A stretch of DNA of 64,000 bases from Cubamyces lactineus. Taxonomy: Eukaryota > Basidiomycota > Agaricomycetes > Polyporales > Polyporaceae. The notes under the pieces were generated by a model. That model saw nothing but the letters and a program-made list of their open reading frames with translations. It was not told the origin of the DNA and searched no databases. Within the stretch, counting starts at the first letter, position 1, and every line of letters begins with the position of its first letter. The position numbers were made by a program, and so were the translations under genes. Shown here in pieces: positions 42,702 to 54,904 of this stretch. Location of the stretch: the NCBI GenBank assembly GCA_022376465.1, contig JACDTU010000009.1, positions 1,405,015 to 1,469,014 of the forward strand. The letters are read 5' to 3'.

Positions 42702-45642
42702 CTAAACATTCAGCGCATTTCTCCACCGCGGCCCACCAACCTCACCCAGCACACGCTCAACCTCAGCATACTCTAGATTGAGTGCAACCCGCCGCTCTCC
42801 TTCAGCCTTCCTAGCCACCGCAACGCCATCCTCAGCAATGAGCGCATGCGACGCAAGCAAGGAGTCTAGCACGAGCGTGAGCTCATCTGCACTCGGTCGA
42901 CGCGTAGGCGCAGGGTCCCTATCGTCATCCATGCCGCTGCCGGATAGGAGATTGAGATAGATGAGGTGCTGGTGCTGGACCTATCGCGAAACCGTGAGTT
43001 ACGTGCACAAGTGAAGGAGAGACGAGTACTGACATCAGCCCATCGGATCTCCTCGACGCCCTCTTTTCGGACGCACTTGATGAGGGCCGCGAGCATCAGG
43101 CGTTCGTGGAAGCACAGCTCGCGGAGGTAAGCCGCGGTCGGGCTGTTCTGCATCTCCTTGATGACCGCTTTGACATCCTCGGTGCGCGCCATGCGTTTCC
43201 GCGGCTGGACGAGTTCGACAGTCCGGCTACAGTAGAACACGGGTCAGAATATGACACAGACTGCAATCGCGAGCTACGGGCACAAGACTCGCAGAGCGTA
43301 CCGGCATATATCAAGCACACGCCGCGCATCGCCGCTGATGGACGATACCTTCATAGCGGCGAACTTCAGTGCGTCTGGCGCGATTACTTCCGGTGCGTCT
43401 GCGGGCAGGCCAAGCTTTGCGCTCGCGAGCCGCGCGCGGACGATTTGCTCGAGTTGCGGAGTTGTATACGGCTGGAAGTTGATGCGGACCATTCCTGTGT
43501 GTTCCGTGAGTGTCATCGCGCAAAGCTCGTCGAAGAAGCGACGGTTGGCGTACCAAGACGGCTGCGAACGCGCCCAGACATGACGCGCTCGGGGAGGTCC
43601 ATCGTGTTCGCAACGGCGAGAACGACGAGCTTGGAGCCCGCGAGCGTCGGCCAGTTGAAGAAGTTGTAAACCACGTCTTGCTTGGTCGTCATGAGCTGAT
43701 CAAGCTCGTCCATGAGAACCACGCTAGTTCCGGACAGCTGAGTCAGTAGCATGCCCCGAGATACACACGAGACGGTAGTTCAAAGCTGACCAGGCGTGTC
43801 CTCCAGCGGGGCCAACGCGCGCCGTGCCGCTGAAGTGGTTGGAGAGAAGGTGCAACGCCTCCTTCGCGCTGATCTTCATGTGCCCGTCGCGTGCAGAGTC
43901 GTGGCCCGAGACAGCCTCCCAGAGCAGACCGTACGCTGCAGACGGCTCGGGGATTTTGAGGCCATTGATCTCAACGTATGCGAACGGGTTCGCTTCCTGA
44001 AGAAATTATAAGCGATGCAAATAGGGCGGAAGGGCAGACTACATACGTTCTGCTCCGCCATACGCTTGAGCTCGCGGACGACGGCATGCACCGTCGCCGT
44101 CTTACCGGTGCCAGGCACTCCTGATATGTCTGTCAAGACACAGATCAGCAAATAACACATACACATCCACTAGATGACTGACAAATACAACCCCCACTGC
44201 CTTCCTCGAGGAGCTCCTCAACGGCGCGCAACACTCGACCATACTCGGCTTCTCTACACGGCAGAGCCCCCGGGCGCGCTGCGACATGCAGAACGTGCAT
44301 CGCGCGAAGCCAAGGATCAGTACCAAGCTCCTGCGCAGCCCCCTCGTCGATGATATCGAGCATCCCGGCTGCAGGCGGCGGCGGGCGCACCGCGAGCGCC
44401 GTCTTCTTCCGCCGTCGTAGGGCAGCCTTCGAGTGCGGTGTCGGCTGAGCAAGGGAAGCGTCCTTGCCGCGCCGTCGAGGTGTACCCGCGGTGGCAGAGG
44501 CTGTTCGTCGTGGTGTTCGAGGCGTGCGAGGCGTGCGCGGTGTCGATGTCCCAGCGCGCTTTCGCCTACGCGAAGGTGTACGCGGAGCGAGTTCAGCGAC
44601 GACATCGTCTTCGTCCTCGCCAACACCGAGATCGTCCTCCTCTTCCTCACTTATATCGTTCAGGGGAACTTCAAACTCATCTCCCGACGCATCGTCGGAT
44701 GACTCTGAGTGATCTTCTCCCCCATCGCGCTCGATGCGCCGCCGCTTGCGAGGGTGCTCGCCTTCCCCACGCGAACTAGTCATGATGCGAGCCGCACTCG
44801 CAGCCTTGACCTGCCAAAGATGGTCGTCAGGCCAATCACCAGATTGCTCTTCTTGACTAGGGAGGACACGAGCGAGTGCTTGAAGGCGGAAAGTGTCCCA
44901 CTGAAACTGGTAGTAGAGCCCGCGCATGGGGTCGACAGCTTGTCGACAGTAGAGATCATCAACAGCTGCGTTTTCTCGCGTCGTGATCGCCTTGGAAGGC
45001 GAGGCGGAGACGGCGCAGTGGGCAAGAACAACGGCGGGAGCAAGGGTTTCGCAGGCGGAGATGTTGTAGAGTACCTCATTCTGGACGGAGCAGCTCAGCC
45101 TATGACGGTTGCAAAGCAGGAAGTGCACAATGCAAGAGGTGAATGGCACGTACCTCGTAAAAATCCCTCTTTGCCCGAATCTTCGGAAGCTCCGAGGGGC
45201 GCACGAACCAATGTACACGGATTCTGAGCGGTGCCTTCGGCTTAAAGCCCTCGCCGTCCACCTTCCAGATCGCAGTAACAACGGCCACACTAGGTATCGT
45301 CGAGCCGGTCTTCACGAGCACCGTATCCCCAACGTTGAAGACGGTAGGCGTATCGGCGTCGCTCTGGCGGGGACGCTGGGCCCGCCCATACACCCGAACG
45401 GGAGCACGTGCGGACGAAGCCTTGGACGAGCGTGCATAAGATTGGTAGAAATGGGTATTGAGATGCTCCAGAGAGTCCACGTTCGTCGCTTCGTCTTCGA
45501 ATAGATCCTGTGGTCGTGTAGAGCGAGAGTGGAGCGGGCGAGAAGGGACGACGTCGGCAGAGATCGAAGACGGAGAAGATATGTAGGCGACGACTGGCTG
45601 GCCGCGTTTCGAGCGGCGGAGAGGTGTGTTTGGCTCAGACAT
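42702..45642 (-). CDS. ORC1: Origin recognition complex subunit 1
   Basis: Eight exons are 45154-45642, 44189-45080, 44047-44129, 43791-43996, 43554-43723, 43302-43494, 43034-43226 and 42702-42980, encoding 834 aa with consistent phases. The N-terminal third carries a BAH domain ([12 protein letters not shown], then [13 protein letters not shown] and [10 protein letters not shown]). A long acidic and basic linker contains TPRTPRTPR repeats, likely CDK sites. The AAA+ ATPase has Walker A GVPGTGKT, the EINGLKI strand, Walker [11 protein letters not shown], sensor 1 [12 protein letters not shown], sensor 2 [11 protein letters not shown], and a C-terminal winged helix. ORC1 binds replication origins and loads Cdc6/MCM in the nucleus. 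The family's usual length and order are kept. Confidence 0.95.
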
Positions 45643-45994
45643 AGATCCCAGCCAGTATGCCAGATACTCAGATACGACTTTATGGCAGAATATGAGTTCG
45701 TGCTCGAGGCTAAACGAGCCGCGACGGTGGTGGCGGAAGACAAGACGCGTTCAGCCAGACGCGTCTCCTGTTCGCGCACCAGATCTCGTGCCTGTGACAG
45801 GGCGCGTCAATCGGCGCTTATTTAAGGCTGTAGAACAGTCGACGAGCCAGCAAATTACACGCAAAGAGCGGATCCTGCTGAATGCTCTACTGACATAGGC
45901 TGCAGAAACTAGCCTGAGCACACGCAATAGGTTGAAACTATCCTATGTTACAAACAGGGTTGAACCAGCCGCAGGCACGGCGCGCACTCAACGC
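45643..45994. promoter_or_regulatory. ORC1 upstream region / T-protein 3' region
   Basis: This 352-nt gap separates two genes on the same strand. It holds the ORC1 promoter and the terminator of the T-protein gene. No clear TATA box is seen. Confidence 0.4.
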
Positions 45995-47677
45995 TCAGCC
46001 ACGGAAGTACCGAGTGGGTACGAACGGCATGGGCGTAAGCACGGCCTTGCGGAGCTTATTCCGCACATCGACCTCGACCTCCGTGCCCTTTTTGTGCCAC
46101 CCGTTCTTGACGTACGCCATCGCGATGTTCTTCCCGAGCGTTGGGGACGGGATGCCAGAGGTGACGGTACCTATACAGTGCGTGGTCAGCATACAGTGGT
46201 ACGGTGATTACATGGCTACGTACCAATCTGCTCCTGGCTCGATGGCGCGAATACTTTCGCGCCCTCTGCAAAGCAGCGAGTTAGTGACTGGCTACCGCGA
46301 CTAACAGAGCTGCTTACGCCTCGCAGGAGCACCGTCGACAGTCAGACCCACTCGCCGGCGGGGCGGGCCCTCCTTCAAGTGCTTCCTGACGCCCTCAGCG
46401 CCGATAAATTCGCCAGCCTCTCGCCTATCCTTGCCTATCATACGGTCAGTTGAAAGTTCCAACACACGTGAGAGAGCAACGCACCGATGACCCAGGTGAG
46501 GCCCGCCTCGATCGGAGTCGTGTCCTCGTCTAGGTCCTGGCCGTAGAGACACATGCCCGCCTCGAGACGTAAACTGTCGCGCGCTCCGAGACCCGTGAGC
46601 TGGACAGGAGGCTTCGAGAGGAGCTGCGCGACCTCGAGCGTTTGCGACGGCGGGATGGAAATCTACGACTAGCCGTCAGCAAAAGGGCCACCTCCCGGAG
46701 AGCGAAACGCGCACGAACCTCGAAACCGTCCTCGCCGGTATACCCACCGCGCGCGACGTGGAGGTTGAACCCCTCGATGGGTACAAACGCGCATTTGCCA
46801 AACGTCAGCTCGCGCAAGTCGAAGGACGTCAGTCCCTGCAGATACTGCGCCGCCTCCGGACCTACCACCTTGTCAGTCTCCCATGTATCTATCACAAGGC
46901 AAAGCTACGCATACCCTGAAGAGCGAGCAGACCCCATCCATCAAGCACCTCATGCTCGACCTTGCCCTCAGCCTTGGCCTTCTCGCCCGCGTTCCAGTCC
47001 TCGAGGCGCTCCTTGAACCACGCGAGGTCGCGGTCGCGCCTGCCGGCGTTGGTGACGACGTAGTACGCGTCCTCGGCGTGCTTGGTGATCACCGTATCGT
47101 CGATGATTCCGCCGCGCTCGTTGAGGAGGACGGAGAGAGTAGAGGAGTAGGGCGCGAGGGAGCGCAGGGACGATGGAGTGAGCCATTCGAGGAACGCGGT
47201 CGCGGTCGGGCCGCGGAAGCTACGAGAGGGCGTGAGCGGCATGTCCTCTGGTACACAAGGAGTGTGCTCACTTTGACTGGACCATATGCCCGACGTCGAA
47301 GAGACCTACAGAGTTGCGCACATGATGATGGCTGGCAACTGCACCGATCCCTCGTCATCCAGACGTATCCCACCAATGACGGGGAAGGACTGACCTGCGC
47401 CGACGCTGCCATACGAGAGGGGCATCGAGTACCCCGCAAAGGGGACCATCTTTGCGCCATTTTGGACGTGAAAGTCATACAGTCCCGTTTTCCGAAGCTT
47501 CCCGGCCAAGCGGTGGTGGAGTCAATGCATCGATCCGGGGGATAAGCAGACGGACGGACGTACCTGGCTGTCGGCGGCGGAGGCCATACCCCGCGCAGAC
47601 AGGCGGGGACGAGCATGCCGCGCTGCGGGTGCGCAGGAGCGCAGGAGAGTCGTTCTTGAGGCGGCGAGGGCAGACAT
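45995..47677 (-). CDS. GCV1: Glycine cleavage system T-protein (aminomethyltransferase), mitochondrial
   Basis: Nine exons are 47564-47677, 47395-47497, 47272-47338, 46915-47219, 46719-46861, 46485-46662, 46318-46434, 46224-46265 and 45995-46170, encoding 414 aa. The first exon ([20 protein letters not shown]) is a typical Arg/Ser-rich mitochondrial presequence. Family hallmarks are [70 protein letters not shown] and the C-terminal KRxxxP-like FVPTRYFRG. It transfers the aminomethyl group from H-protein lipoate to tetrahydrofolate, yielding methylene-THF and ammonia. The length matches the family. Confidence 0.95.
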
Positions 47678-47983
47678 GGTCGACAGCATTCGACCTCCAA
47701 CGACGAGGGTTAGAGGAGGAAATGCGGATGGCGGAGAGCCGAGAGCGAGTCTCTAAACGTAACGGCGCCAATCTAATCTCCAACGTGAGATAGATAAGAT
47801 CTATAGCAGCAGCTATAATTGCGAGCGTCAAGCGACCGCGACGTGGCACCGGGACGCGATGGCCTCCGCTCTCAAACTCAAACGCTCCTTCGTCTTTCCC
47901 CGCACCCGCCTTCCACTCCTTTACACCCTCCGCTCGCCCATGCCGACCTGATTCGACCGCGCGACAACCAGCACTGACACTTG
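47678..47983. promoter_or_regulatory. Divergent promoter of T-protein and ALG5
   Basis: About 306 nt separate two start codons on opposite strands. It contains a CCAAT box (GCGCCAATCTAATC near 47768) and a GATA-type site (AGATAAGATC near 47793). Both genes must be driven from it. Confidence 0.55.
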
Positions 47984-49197
47984 ATGGACAATACCACCCT
48001 CGCCTACGGCGCCCTCGCGCTCGTCGTCGCCACCGTCGGCACGGTCAGTCCCTCTCCGTCCATTCCTACAGAGCGGCGGCGCGCCGCGATGAGCACCCGA
48101 TCATCCTTGTTCTACGACTCGCGGGCCGCTTGCTCGCAAGCGTGCGCCGCGGGATGACGAGCACCACGGTCAGGCCTTTGCAGCCTATACTGAGCGCGCC
48201 GCATCGCTACTCTCCAAGTACGCAACACTCACACTTTGCGCAGGCCTATACCCTCCTGGTGCTATTGTCACCCTCGGCGATCGTCCCCTCTCCCTCTGAA
48301 AAGACGTACCGCACGTCTCGCAACCCCTCCAAGCGACAGCCGCTTCCGAGCATCCACGACCCCGCGAGCGTTGACCTGACCGTCGTGATCCCCGCATACA
48401 ACGAAACCGAGCGGCTCCCGTCCATGTTCTCCTCCACGCTCGCCCACCTCGAGGCGATGCGGACCGCCCAAGCGTCCCGGACGTACGAAGTCCTAGTAGT
48501 AGACGACGGCTCGTCGGACGGTACGGCGGAGCTCGCGTTGAAGCTGGGGCTGGAGTACGCGGAGAGCGAGGTCCGGGTGGTCGCGCTGGAGAAGAACGTG
48601 GGCAAGGGCGGGGCGGTGCGGCACGGGATGCTGCACGGGCGGGGACGGCGGCTGCTGATGGTGGACGCGGACGGGGCGAGTCGGTTCGAGGACCTGGAGC
48701 TGCTGTGGAAGGCGATGGACGAGATTGCGCCGAAGGAGGAGGCGGCTGTGGTGGTGGGGAGCCGTGCGCACCTGGTGAAGACGGAGGCGGTCGTCAAGGT
48801 ATGCTGCATTCGCTTGCATTTGCTCTCTCATGCTGACATTGGTGTGCAGCGGTCGTTGTTGCGGAACGTGCTTATGTACGGGCTGCACACGATCCTGCGA
48901 ATTGTGGGCGTGGGCCACATCCGGGACACGCAGTGCGGGTTCAAGCTATTCACGCGGCGGGCGGCGCAGCAGATCTTCCCGTACCAGCACCTGGCGACGT
49001 GGATATTCGACGTGGAGCTGCTGTTGCTGGCGAAGCAGCTGGCGATGCCAGTGGCGGAGGTGCCGATTGAGTGGCACGAGGTGAGCGGGAGCAAGCTGCA
49101 TGTGGTGGCGGACTCGCTGCAGATGCTGCGGGACTTGTTGGTGTTGCGGGCGAATCATCTTGTTGGGCGGTGGAAGGTGCACCCGCCGAGGAAGTAG
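47984..49197 (+). CDS. ALG5: Dolichyl-phosphate beta-glucosyltransferase
   Basis: Exons are 47984-48043, 48244-48798 and 48850-49197 (320 aa). An N-terminal membrane anchor spans the first intron (LAYGALALVVATVG then AYTLLVLLSPSAIV). The GT2 catalytic domain follows: DLTVVIPAYNETERLP, VLVVDDGSSDGTAE, NVGKGGAVRHGML, LMVDADGASRFEDL with the DxD, and RDTQCGFKLF with YQHLATWIFDVELL near the end. It makes dolichyl-P-glucose from UDP-glucose on the cytosolic ER face for N-glycan assembly. Intron 2 (48799-48849) is 51 nt with no stop, so its retention would insert 17 residues in frame. Confidence 0.93.
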
Positions 49198-49616
49198 GAG
49201 AGATAAGGAGATGTAGTAGTAAATTATTATGCATTCGGACGGACAGTTCGGTGATGAGAGAATTTGTAGAAGAGAGTGATGGTCTAGACACATGAGTTCT
49301 GGGCGGGTGGCGGCTGCGGGTTGCGATGGGATGGGAAAGAGTGAGTGGCCAGAGGAGTTGTGCTGTTTTTGCGATGGACGAGTGGTATGCGAGTCGCGCG
49401 AGGCGACGAGAAAGCGTAGGGTGGCCTATGAGTGTTTGTGGACCCACATCGCCACAAGGGCCGGCATTCAAGGGCGCGGGCTGTGATTGGGCAGAAGTGG
49501 CCGGGGAGAGGAGGATGTGATTGGCTGGGGGGTGGAAGGGCCCAGGCTCTCACCTCCCTCGATATTATATTCTGTCTGCTCCGACATGGGCTCTCTGCTC
49601 TGCCATGCTCGCTCTC
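49198..49616. promoter_or_regulatory. Promoter region of the ETT1-like gene
   Basis: It contains two inverted CCAAT boxes (GTGATTGGGC near 49483 and GTGATTGGCT near 49517) and a TATA-like GATATTATATTC near 49561, all upstream of the chosen ATG at 49617. The 3' end of ALG5 is also here. Confidence 0.5.
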
Positions 49617-51928
49617 ATGTTCCCCTCCCCCGTCCCTGCTCCCCCTCCCACCGCCGCACCCCACCCACCGTCGCGCAAACGACCCCGCGGCCTCTGGAAG
49701 CAGCGCCGGATCGAGGCCTCTCAAGCTGCCTCCATTGCCCCATGGCCCAGTAAAGCACCTCTTTCCCACGATCCTATCGCTCAATGGCGCAGAGCCCATT
49801 CCCTCGCCTCCCCTCTTCCCTCTCCCTCCCCCGCCTCCTCTCGCGCATCCCTCCCCGCCCTCGACGACGACAGCGACGACTGCTCAGATCGCGACGCCGA
49901 CGACGCTCGCAGCTCCGCCTCTTCCTCCTCCTCCTCCAAACGCAGGCGCTGCTCCGGTCACTTTGCCTCACACTCCGACCCTTCCCCCGCTTTCGGTTCC
50001 CTCCTCTCTCTACCCGCGTCCTCCTCTTCCTCTTCTCCCTCCTCGCTATCCGTCCCTCTCTCTGCCCTCTATAATGCCTCTGGCCCCAGCCGCCCTTCTC
50101 ATCTAGCCATGTCCCTCGCAACTCTCCCCCCAATACAGCCCGTCCCCTCCTCCTCTTCCATTCTCTCCTCCCCCCGTCCAAAGGGCAAGGAAGTCCGCTC
50201 GGCAGACTACGAAGACTGGGAGAACCTCAAGGAACTCTTCGCTCGCGCCGCAGAACGCTACGACGGTACGTCCCCCCTCCCCCTCCTTCTCGCTACATAT
50301 CTCATCCCCCATCCCAGCCGACGATATCCCAGAAGCCCTTCCTCTTCTCCGCGCAGTCATTCGCGAATGCCACCGCTTCCTCATAGACCATCCTGACCCT
50401 TCCGTCGTATACGCCAACCCGCCCCTCCATCGCGCTTCCGGTTCCCCAGAAGCCATCACCCCCACCGAAGAACGTCTCAATCGCGACTGGGGCATGGACT
50501 CTGATTCCTCCCCCTCTCCCAACTGGCACCAACATCGCAGGCGTTCCTCCCATCGGTACGTCCCCTCTCCCACCGCTTTCCTTCTGCCCGCTAACCCATC
50601 CGGGAGTTAGTGCGGCAGAACTCCCTACCGCCTTCCATGCCATCTTTGGCATCTCCCTCTTTCTCATGGGCAATCTCGTCGCCCAGGACCCCGCCGTCGT
50701 CCTCCCGGGCGAGCCCGACGCGCCCTCCACCTACTGGCTCGCCGCCCTCGACGTCTTTGAGACCGGCGAGAACCTCCCGAGCAGGACCGGCGGCTCCCAC
50801 TTTGACACCGCAGAAGATTGGCGCATGGCCATCGTCTGGGGTCGCACCCTCGTTTGTCTCGCTGACGAAAAGGTCACGTACAATATCAAGATGGCCAAGG
50901 CCCAGGCCGACGCCTCCGCCGTTCCCACCGGCGAGTACTGCTACTACCCCTCCGGCTCCTCCTTTTCCATGTCCGAGCCCCAGTGGCCGCCCTCGTCTCC
51001 CTTTCATGCTATCGCTCAGTTCCGGCCGCCCGTCACGCGTCGAATGTCCCTCTACTCGGCGTCCGCGCACGATATCATGGTCCTCGCCATGGATCAGTTC
51101 TCCCGCGGTATCTTCCACATGCCGCACCCCCACTACTCGCACACTCACAATCCGTCCTTTATCCACACGCCTGGCACTACCGGCGGTCCCGCCCATTCAG
51201 CCTATTTTTCCTCGAGCTGCGCGCCGCCCTCACACTACTCCTCGCCCTACGCTACGTCCTCTAGCTCCGGTTCAGATCCGACCGTCTCATTTTCGCGGCC
51301 CAAGGAGCTCTTTACGATCGCCTCGGAAGTACTCGGTGTCGCCGAGCGTCTCACTTCGGGAGCTCAACGGCATTATTGGGCGTCCTGGGCCGATTCCGTC
51401 TTTAATCAGATGAAGAACGAGGCGGACATGGACGCGTGGCGCGGGCCCATTCTCTCCGCGCGTGGCCGCTGCTGGCTCGTCATGGGCTCTGCACCGGTAG
51501 AAGAGATGGAGGCCGCGCTCGAAGCGGGCAACACGGAGGTCCTCCATTCCGCCGAGGCCGAGGAGGCCCGCGAAGGCCTCGCTATGGCCATCTCGTTTTT
51601 CGAGCGGGCAAAGGGCCAGCGTGCGATCAGCCTCGCCGCAGCGGCTGCTGCCCGCTCGTCCGACGGAGACGGCGAGTCATCAGCGGCATCGGGTGCGGTG
51701 GACGACGTTTCCCCGCTACTCGTCGAGGCCCTCCTCGTCCTCGCCAACCTGACCGTCGACGAGAACAAGCGGGAGGAGCTGTACACGCGCGCGCAGACCG
51801 AGGCGGGCGAGGACCTCCAGCTCGATCTGGACATCGGCGACGCTGAGCCTGCCGCCCCTGCACGGTCGCAATCTGATCAAGGGAACAAGGGCGGCGGCGA
51901 AGGAGATGAGCCGATGGACGTCTCTTGA
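49617..51928 (+). CDS. ETT1: ETT1-like protein (enhancer of translation termination 1)
   Basis: Exons are 49617-50265, 50318-50555 and 50611-51928 (734 aa), phase-consistent. A KRPRGLWKQRR motif close to the N-terminus fits the KRPLGL start of the family. A long Ser/Pro/Asp-rich disordered stretch follows. The helical TPR-like part begins with DWENLKELFARAAERYD, then ADDIPEALPLLRAVIRECHR and ELPTAFHAIFGISLFLMG. It ends in an acidic tail. In yeast ETT1 is a nuclear protein that affects stop-codon readthrough together with the Tpa1/Ofd1 pathway. The assignment rests on the pattern of helices and the N-terminal motif and is moderate. The protein is longer than the yeast one because of the low-complexity linker. 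ATG 49605 is an alternative start. Confidence 0.65.
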
Positions 51929-52712
51929 GCGTCCGCGCGGAGGACCGCGAACTAGGCCGACTCTAGAGAGGCCGAGGCAGGCCGAGACGGCGCGTAGCGC
52001 GTGCTTTGGGACGTCGGACAGCAGCCGGACCCACGCTCGTGCTTTCGGACGCTCTGCTCTGCTCAGCGCGGGATAGCACTGGCAGGCACGTACGCGTGCC
52101 GATCCCATCTTCATCTGCGTATCTTTATTTTCTTTCTCTTGGGCTTTTGGTTGATTCGTCGGTCGATCGATATTTGGGCTCATAGCGTATTCCCCTCACA
52201 CACATCCCACTCATCACACAACACGAGTACCTTTTGTCGCCTCTTCTTTCGTCGCTCACGCCGCATTGCGATGGGTCTTTGCATTCTCCGTTGCACGTTT
52301 CTATCTCTTTGCATTGCTGTTGCTGCTTGCTTGCTTTGGTTCAAGTTCTGGTCGGCTGGCTACTAGGTGCACCGCGACGTTGCGTGGATGCGGAATGTAA
52401 TGTAGAGTACGGTGTGCTCGTGTGTTAATCGCTCGCACTGTACAATACCATCCGTGCATTGCTCGCCATCGTCCGTTCGAAGTTCTCGGGGAGATCTACA
52501 GTGAAGACAGACAAGACATAGACTGGGGTTAGGGTTCGTGGTGATAAGGGCTATGAAGCTGTACAACGGTCGCAACACGTCTTTCCTCATCTCTCGTCCA
52601 TCGCCTCCCTTTCCGTCTTCTCTTTGCTTTCTACTCTTGCACGCTTTCTACGAAACCACCGGCGGTGCCGTGCGAATTACCCTAGCTCACTGTTTTCATC
52701 TCTGCGAGGGAG
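51929..52712. other. Intergenic region, promoter of coronin
   Basis: No gene is seen. Pyrimidine-rich stretches precede the coronin ATG. A single GGGGTTAGGGTT string near 52526 resembles a telomere unit but is not repeated. Confidence 0.5.
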
Positions 52713-54691
52713 ATGTCTCGATTTGTGCGGGCTTCCAAGTATCGGTACGCCTGCGCGGTTGCCATCGCCCTCCGCCCTCGTGTCGCTCGGACTGACTGGA
52801 CGGACGGACGGACAGGCACGTCTTTGGGCAGCAGGGGAAGAAAGAGTACGGATATGACAACGTGAAAGTGACGAACAGCGCCTGGGACACGAACATCATC
52901 TCCGCGTCCACCGTCCGTCTCTCATCTCCCCCGCATCTCTCGTCCCTAATCCGCTCATTTGAATCCACAGCGCTACATCTCGCTGAACTGGAACGCCTCC
53001 GGGGGCGGCGCGTTCGCCATCCTCCCCCTGCCGAACCCCTTCACCCCGCTCCCCGCGAGCTTCCCCTCGAAGCTCCCGGACCTCATCCCGCTCGCGCGCT
53101 CGCACACCGGGCCCGTGCTCGACACCGACTGGTCCCCGTTCAACGACGCCGTCGTCGCGTCCGCAGGCGAGGACGGCAAGGCGCTCATCTGGAAGGTCGA
53201 CGACGGCGCGTTCGGCGGGTGGGGCCAGGACGGGTGGGAGCCGCAGGACTTTGACCCCGTCGCGCGCGTGGACGTCTCCCCGCGCCGCGTCGGGCACGTC
53301 CTCTTCCACCCGACGGCGAACAACGTCCTCGCGACGTCGACGGGCGACCACGTCGTGAAGCTCTGGGATTTGGCGCAGCTGGAGAACGCGAGGGCCGTGT
53401 TGGGCGGGCATGGGGATGCGATTCAGAGCTTGGCGTGGAACCCGACGGGCACGATCTTGGCGACGACGTGTAGGGACAGGAAGATCCGCTTGTTTGATCC
53501 CCGTGCGGGCCCTGATCCCGTCCGCGTTGGCGAGGGCCACGGCGGTATCAAGGCGAGTCTCGCGCTCGTGCGATTCCGTCGTAGACTAACGCTGCATTCG
53601 TGCAGGGCGCACGCGTGGTGTGGATGGGCGACAGGGACCGCATCGCGACGACGGGATTCAGCAAGATGAGCGACCGCCAGGCAGCGATCTGGGAGACGGG
53701 CGGCCTGAGCAACGTCAAGACGATCACCATCGACCAGACCTCGGGCGTGCTCATGCCGTTCTGGACGGACAACAACATCCTCTTCCTCGGTGCGCTTCTC
53801 TCTCCTGAGCTAGATGTTTCTTGATCTCACGCTTTGTCTCCCGCTTCACAGCCGGCAAGGGGTAAGCTAGATATTTCCGACGACAGCACTGTGTGAGAGA
53901 TGCTGATATGCAACGTCTAGTGATGGCAACATCCGGTACTACGAGTACGAGAACGACAATCTCTTCCCGCTCGCAGAGTACAAGTCGTCCGAGCCCCAGC
54001 GTGGAATGTGCTTCCTCCCCCGCCGCGGCCTCAGCGTCAGCGACTGCGAGATCGCGCGCGCATACAAGGTCGCCGCGTCCTCGATCGAGGCCATCGCCTT
54101 CATCGTCCCCCGCAAGGTGCGTTCACACCCACACCTCGATATAGATCCGGCGTAGCTAACCCTCGCACGTAGTCCGACTCCTTCCAGTCCGACATCTACC
54201 CGCCCGCGCCCTCCGCCGAGCCCGCGCTCTCCGCCGCCGAGTTCTTCTCCGGCAAGACCGCCCCGCCGAAGCTCGTCTCGCTCGAGGACGGCTCGATCAC
54301 GGCCGGCTCCGCGCCGCTCTCCATCCCCACCACGCCCGCGGCCGCGCCCACGCCGACCAAGACGACGTCGGCGCCCCCTCCCGCCGCTGCGCCTGCCCCT
54401 GTCGTGTCTGTGCGCGAAGAGCCTCCTGCGCCGACGCCCGAGCCCGAGCCCCGCGTCCCCACGCGCTCTCAGACTGTTCCGAGCACTGACGTGCGTATCT
54501 CGCACATTACAAAGGAGATGTCGATGCTGACGGTGTGCACGCAGGACGGGGCCGTCGCGGCGCTCAAGGAAGAAAACGCGCGCCTGACGGCGGAGCTGCG
54601 CGACGCGCGCGAGAAGATCCGCAACCTCGAGTTGCAGGTCGAGACCGTCCGCGCGAACGCGCGCAAAGCCGCTGCACTCTTGGACAGCTGA
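52713..54691 (+). CDS. CRN1: Coronin (actin-binding WD40 protein)
   Basis: Eight exons are 52713-52744, 52816-52912, 52971-53552, 53606-53789, 53852-53861, 53921-54116, 54173-54490 and 54545-54691, encoding 521 aa. The N-terminus MSRFVRASKYRHVFGQ and the NSAWDTNIISAS segment are coronin signatures. WD repeats follow (HTGPVLDTDWSPF, GEDGKALIWKV, VLFHPTANNVLATSTGDH, LAWNPTGTILATTCRDRKIR). A coronin-specific region (RYYEYENDNLFPLAEY, EPQRGMCFLPRRGLSVSDCE), a Pro/Ala-rich linker and a C-terminal coiled coil (VAALKEENARLTAELRDA) complete it. It bundles actin and regulates Arp2/3 at cortical patches. Three oddities occur: intron 3 (53553-53605) starts with GC, exon 5 is only 10 nt, and intron 7 (54491-54544) is 54 nt without a stop. 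Confidence 0.93.
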
Positions 54692-54904
54692 GCAAAGGAC
54701 ACTCAAAGGCGCAGTCGCCGATGCTTGTAATCTGGATGGGATGGGATGGGAAACGAGGTACGGAAAAAGGGAAATTGGGAAACGGCGCGCGCACGGGGGT
54801 TGTAAGGACGAAGATGTACATTCCGATACAATACCCTTCTTTCTTCACTGGCAGATCTATGGTGGTGATACATGCTGGGAGATTCCTACGCGAGGATGGC
54901 TCTG

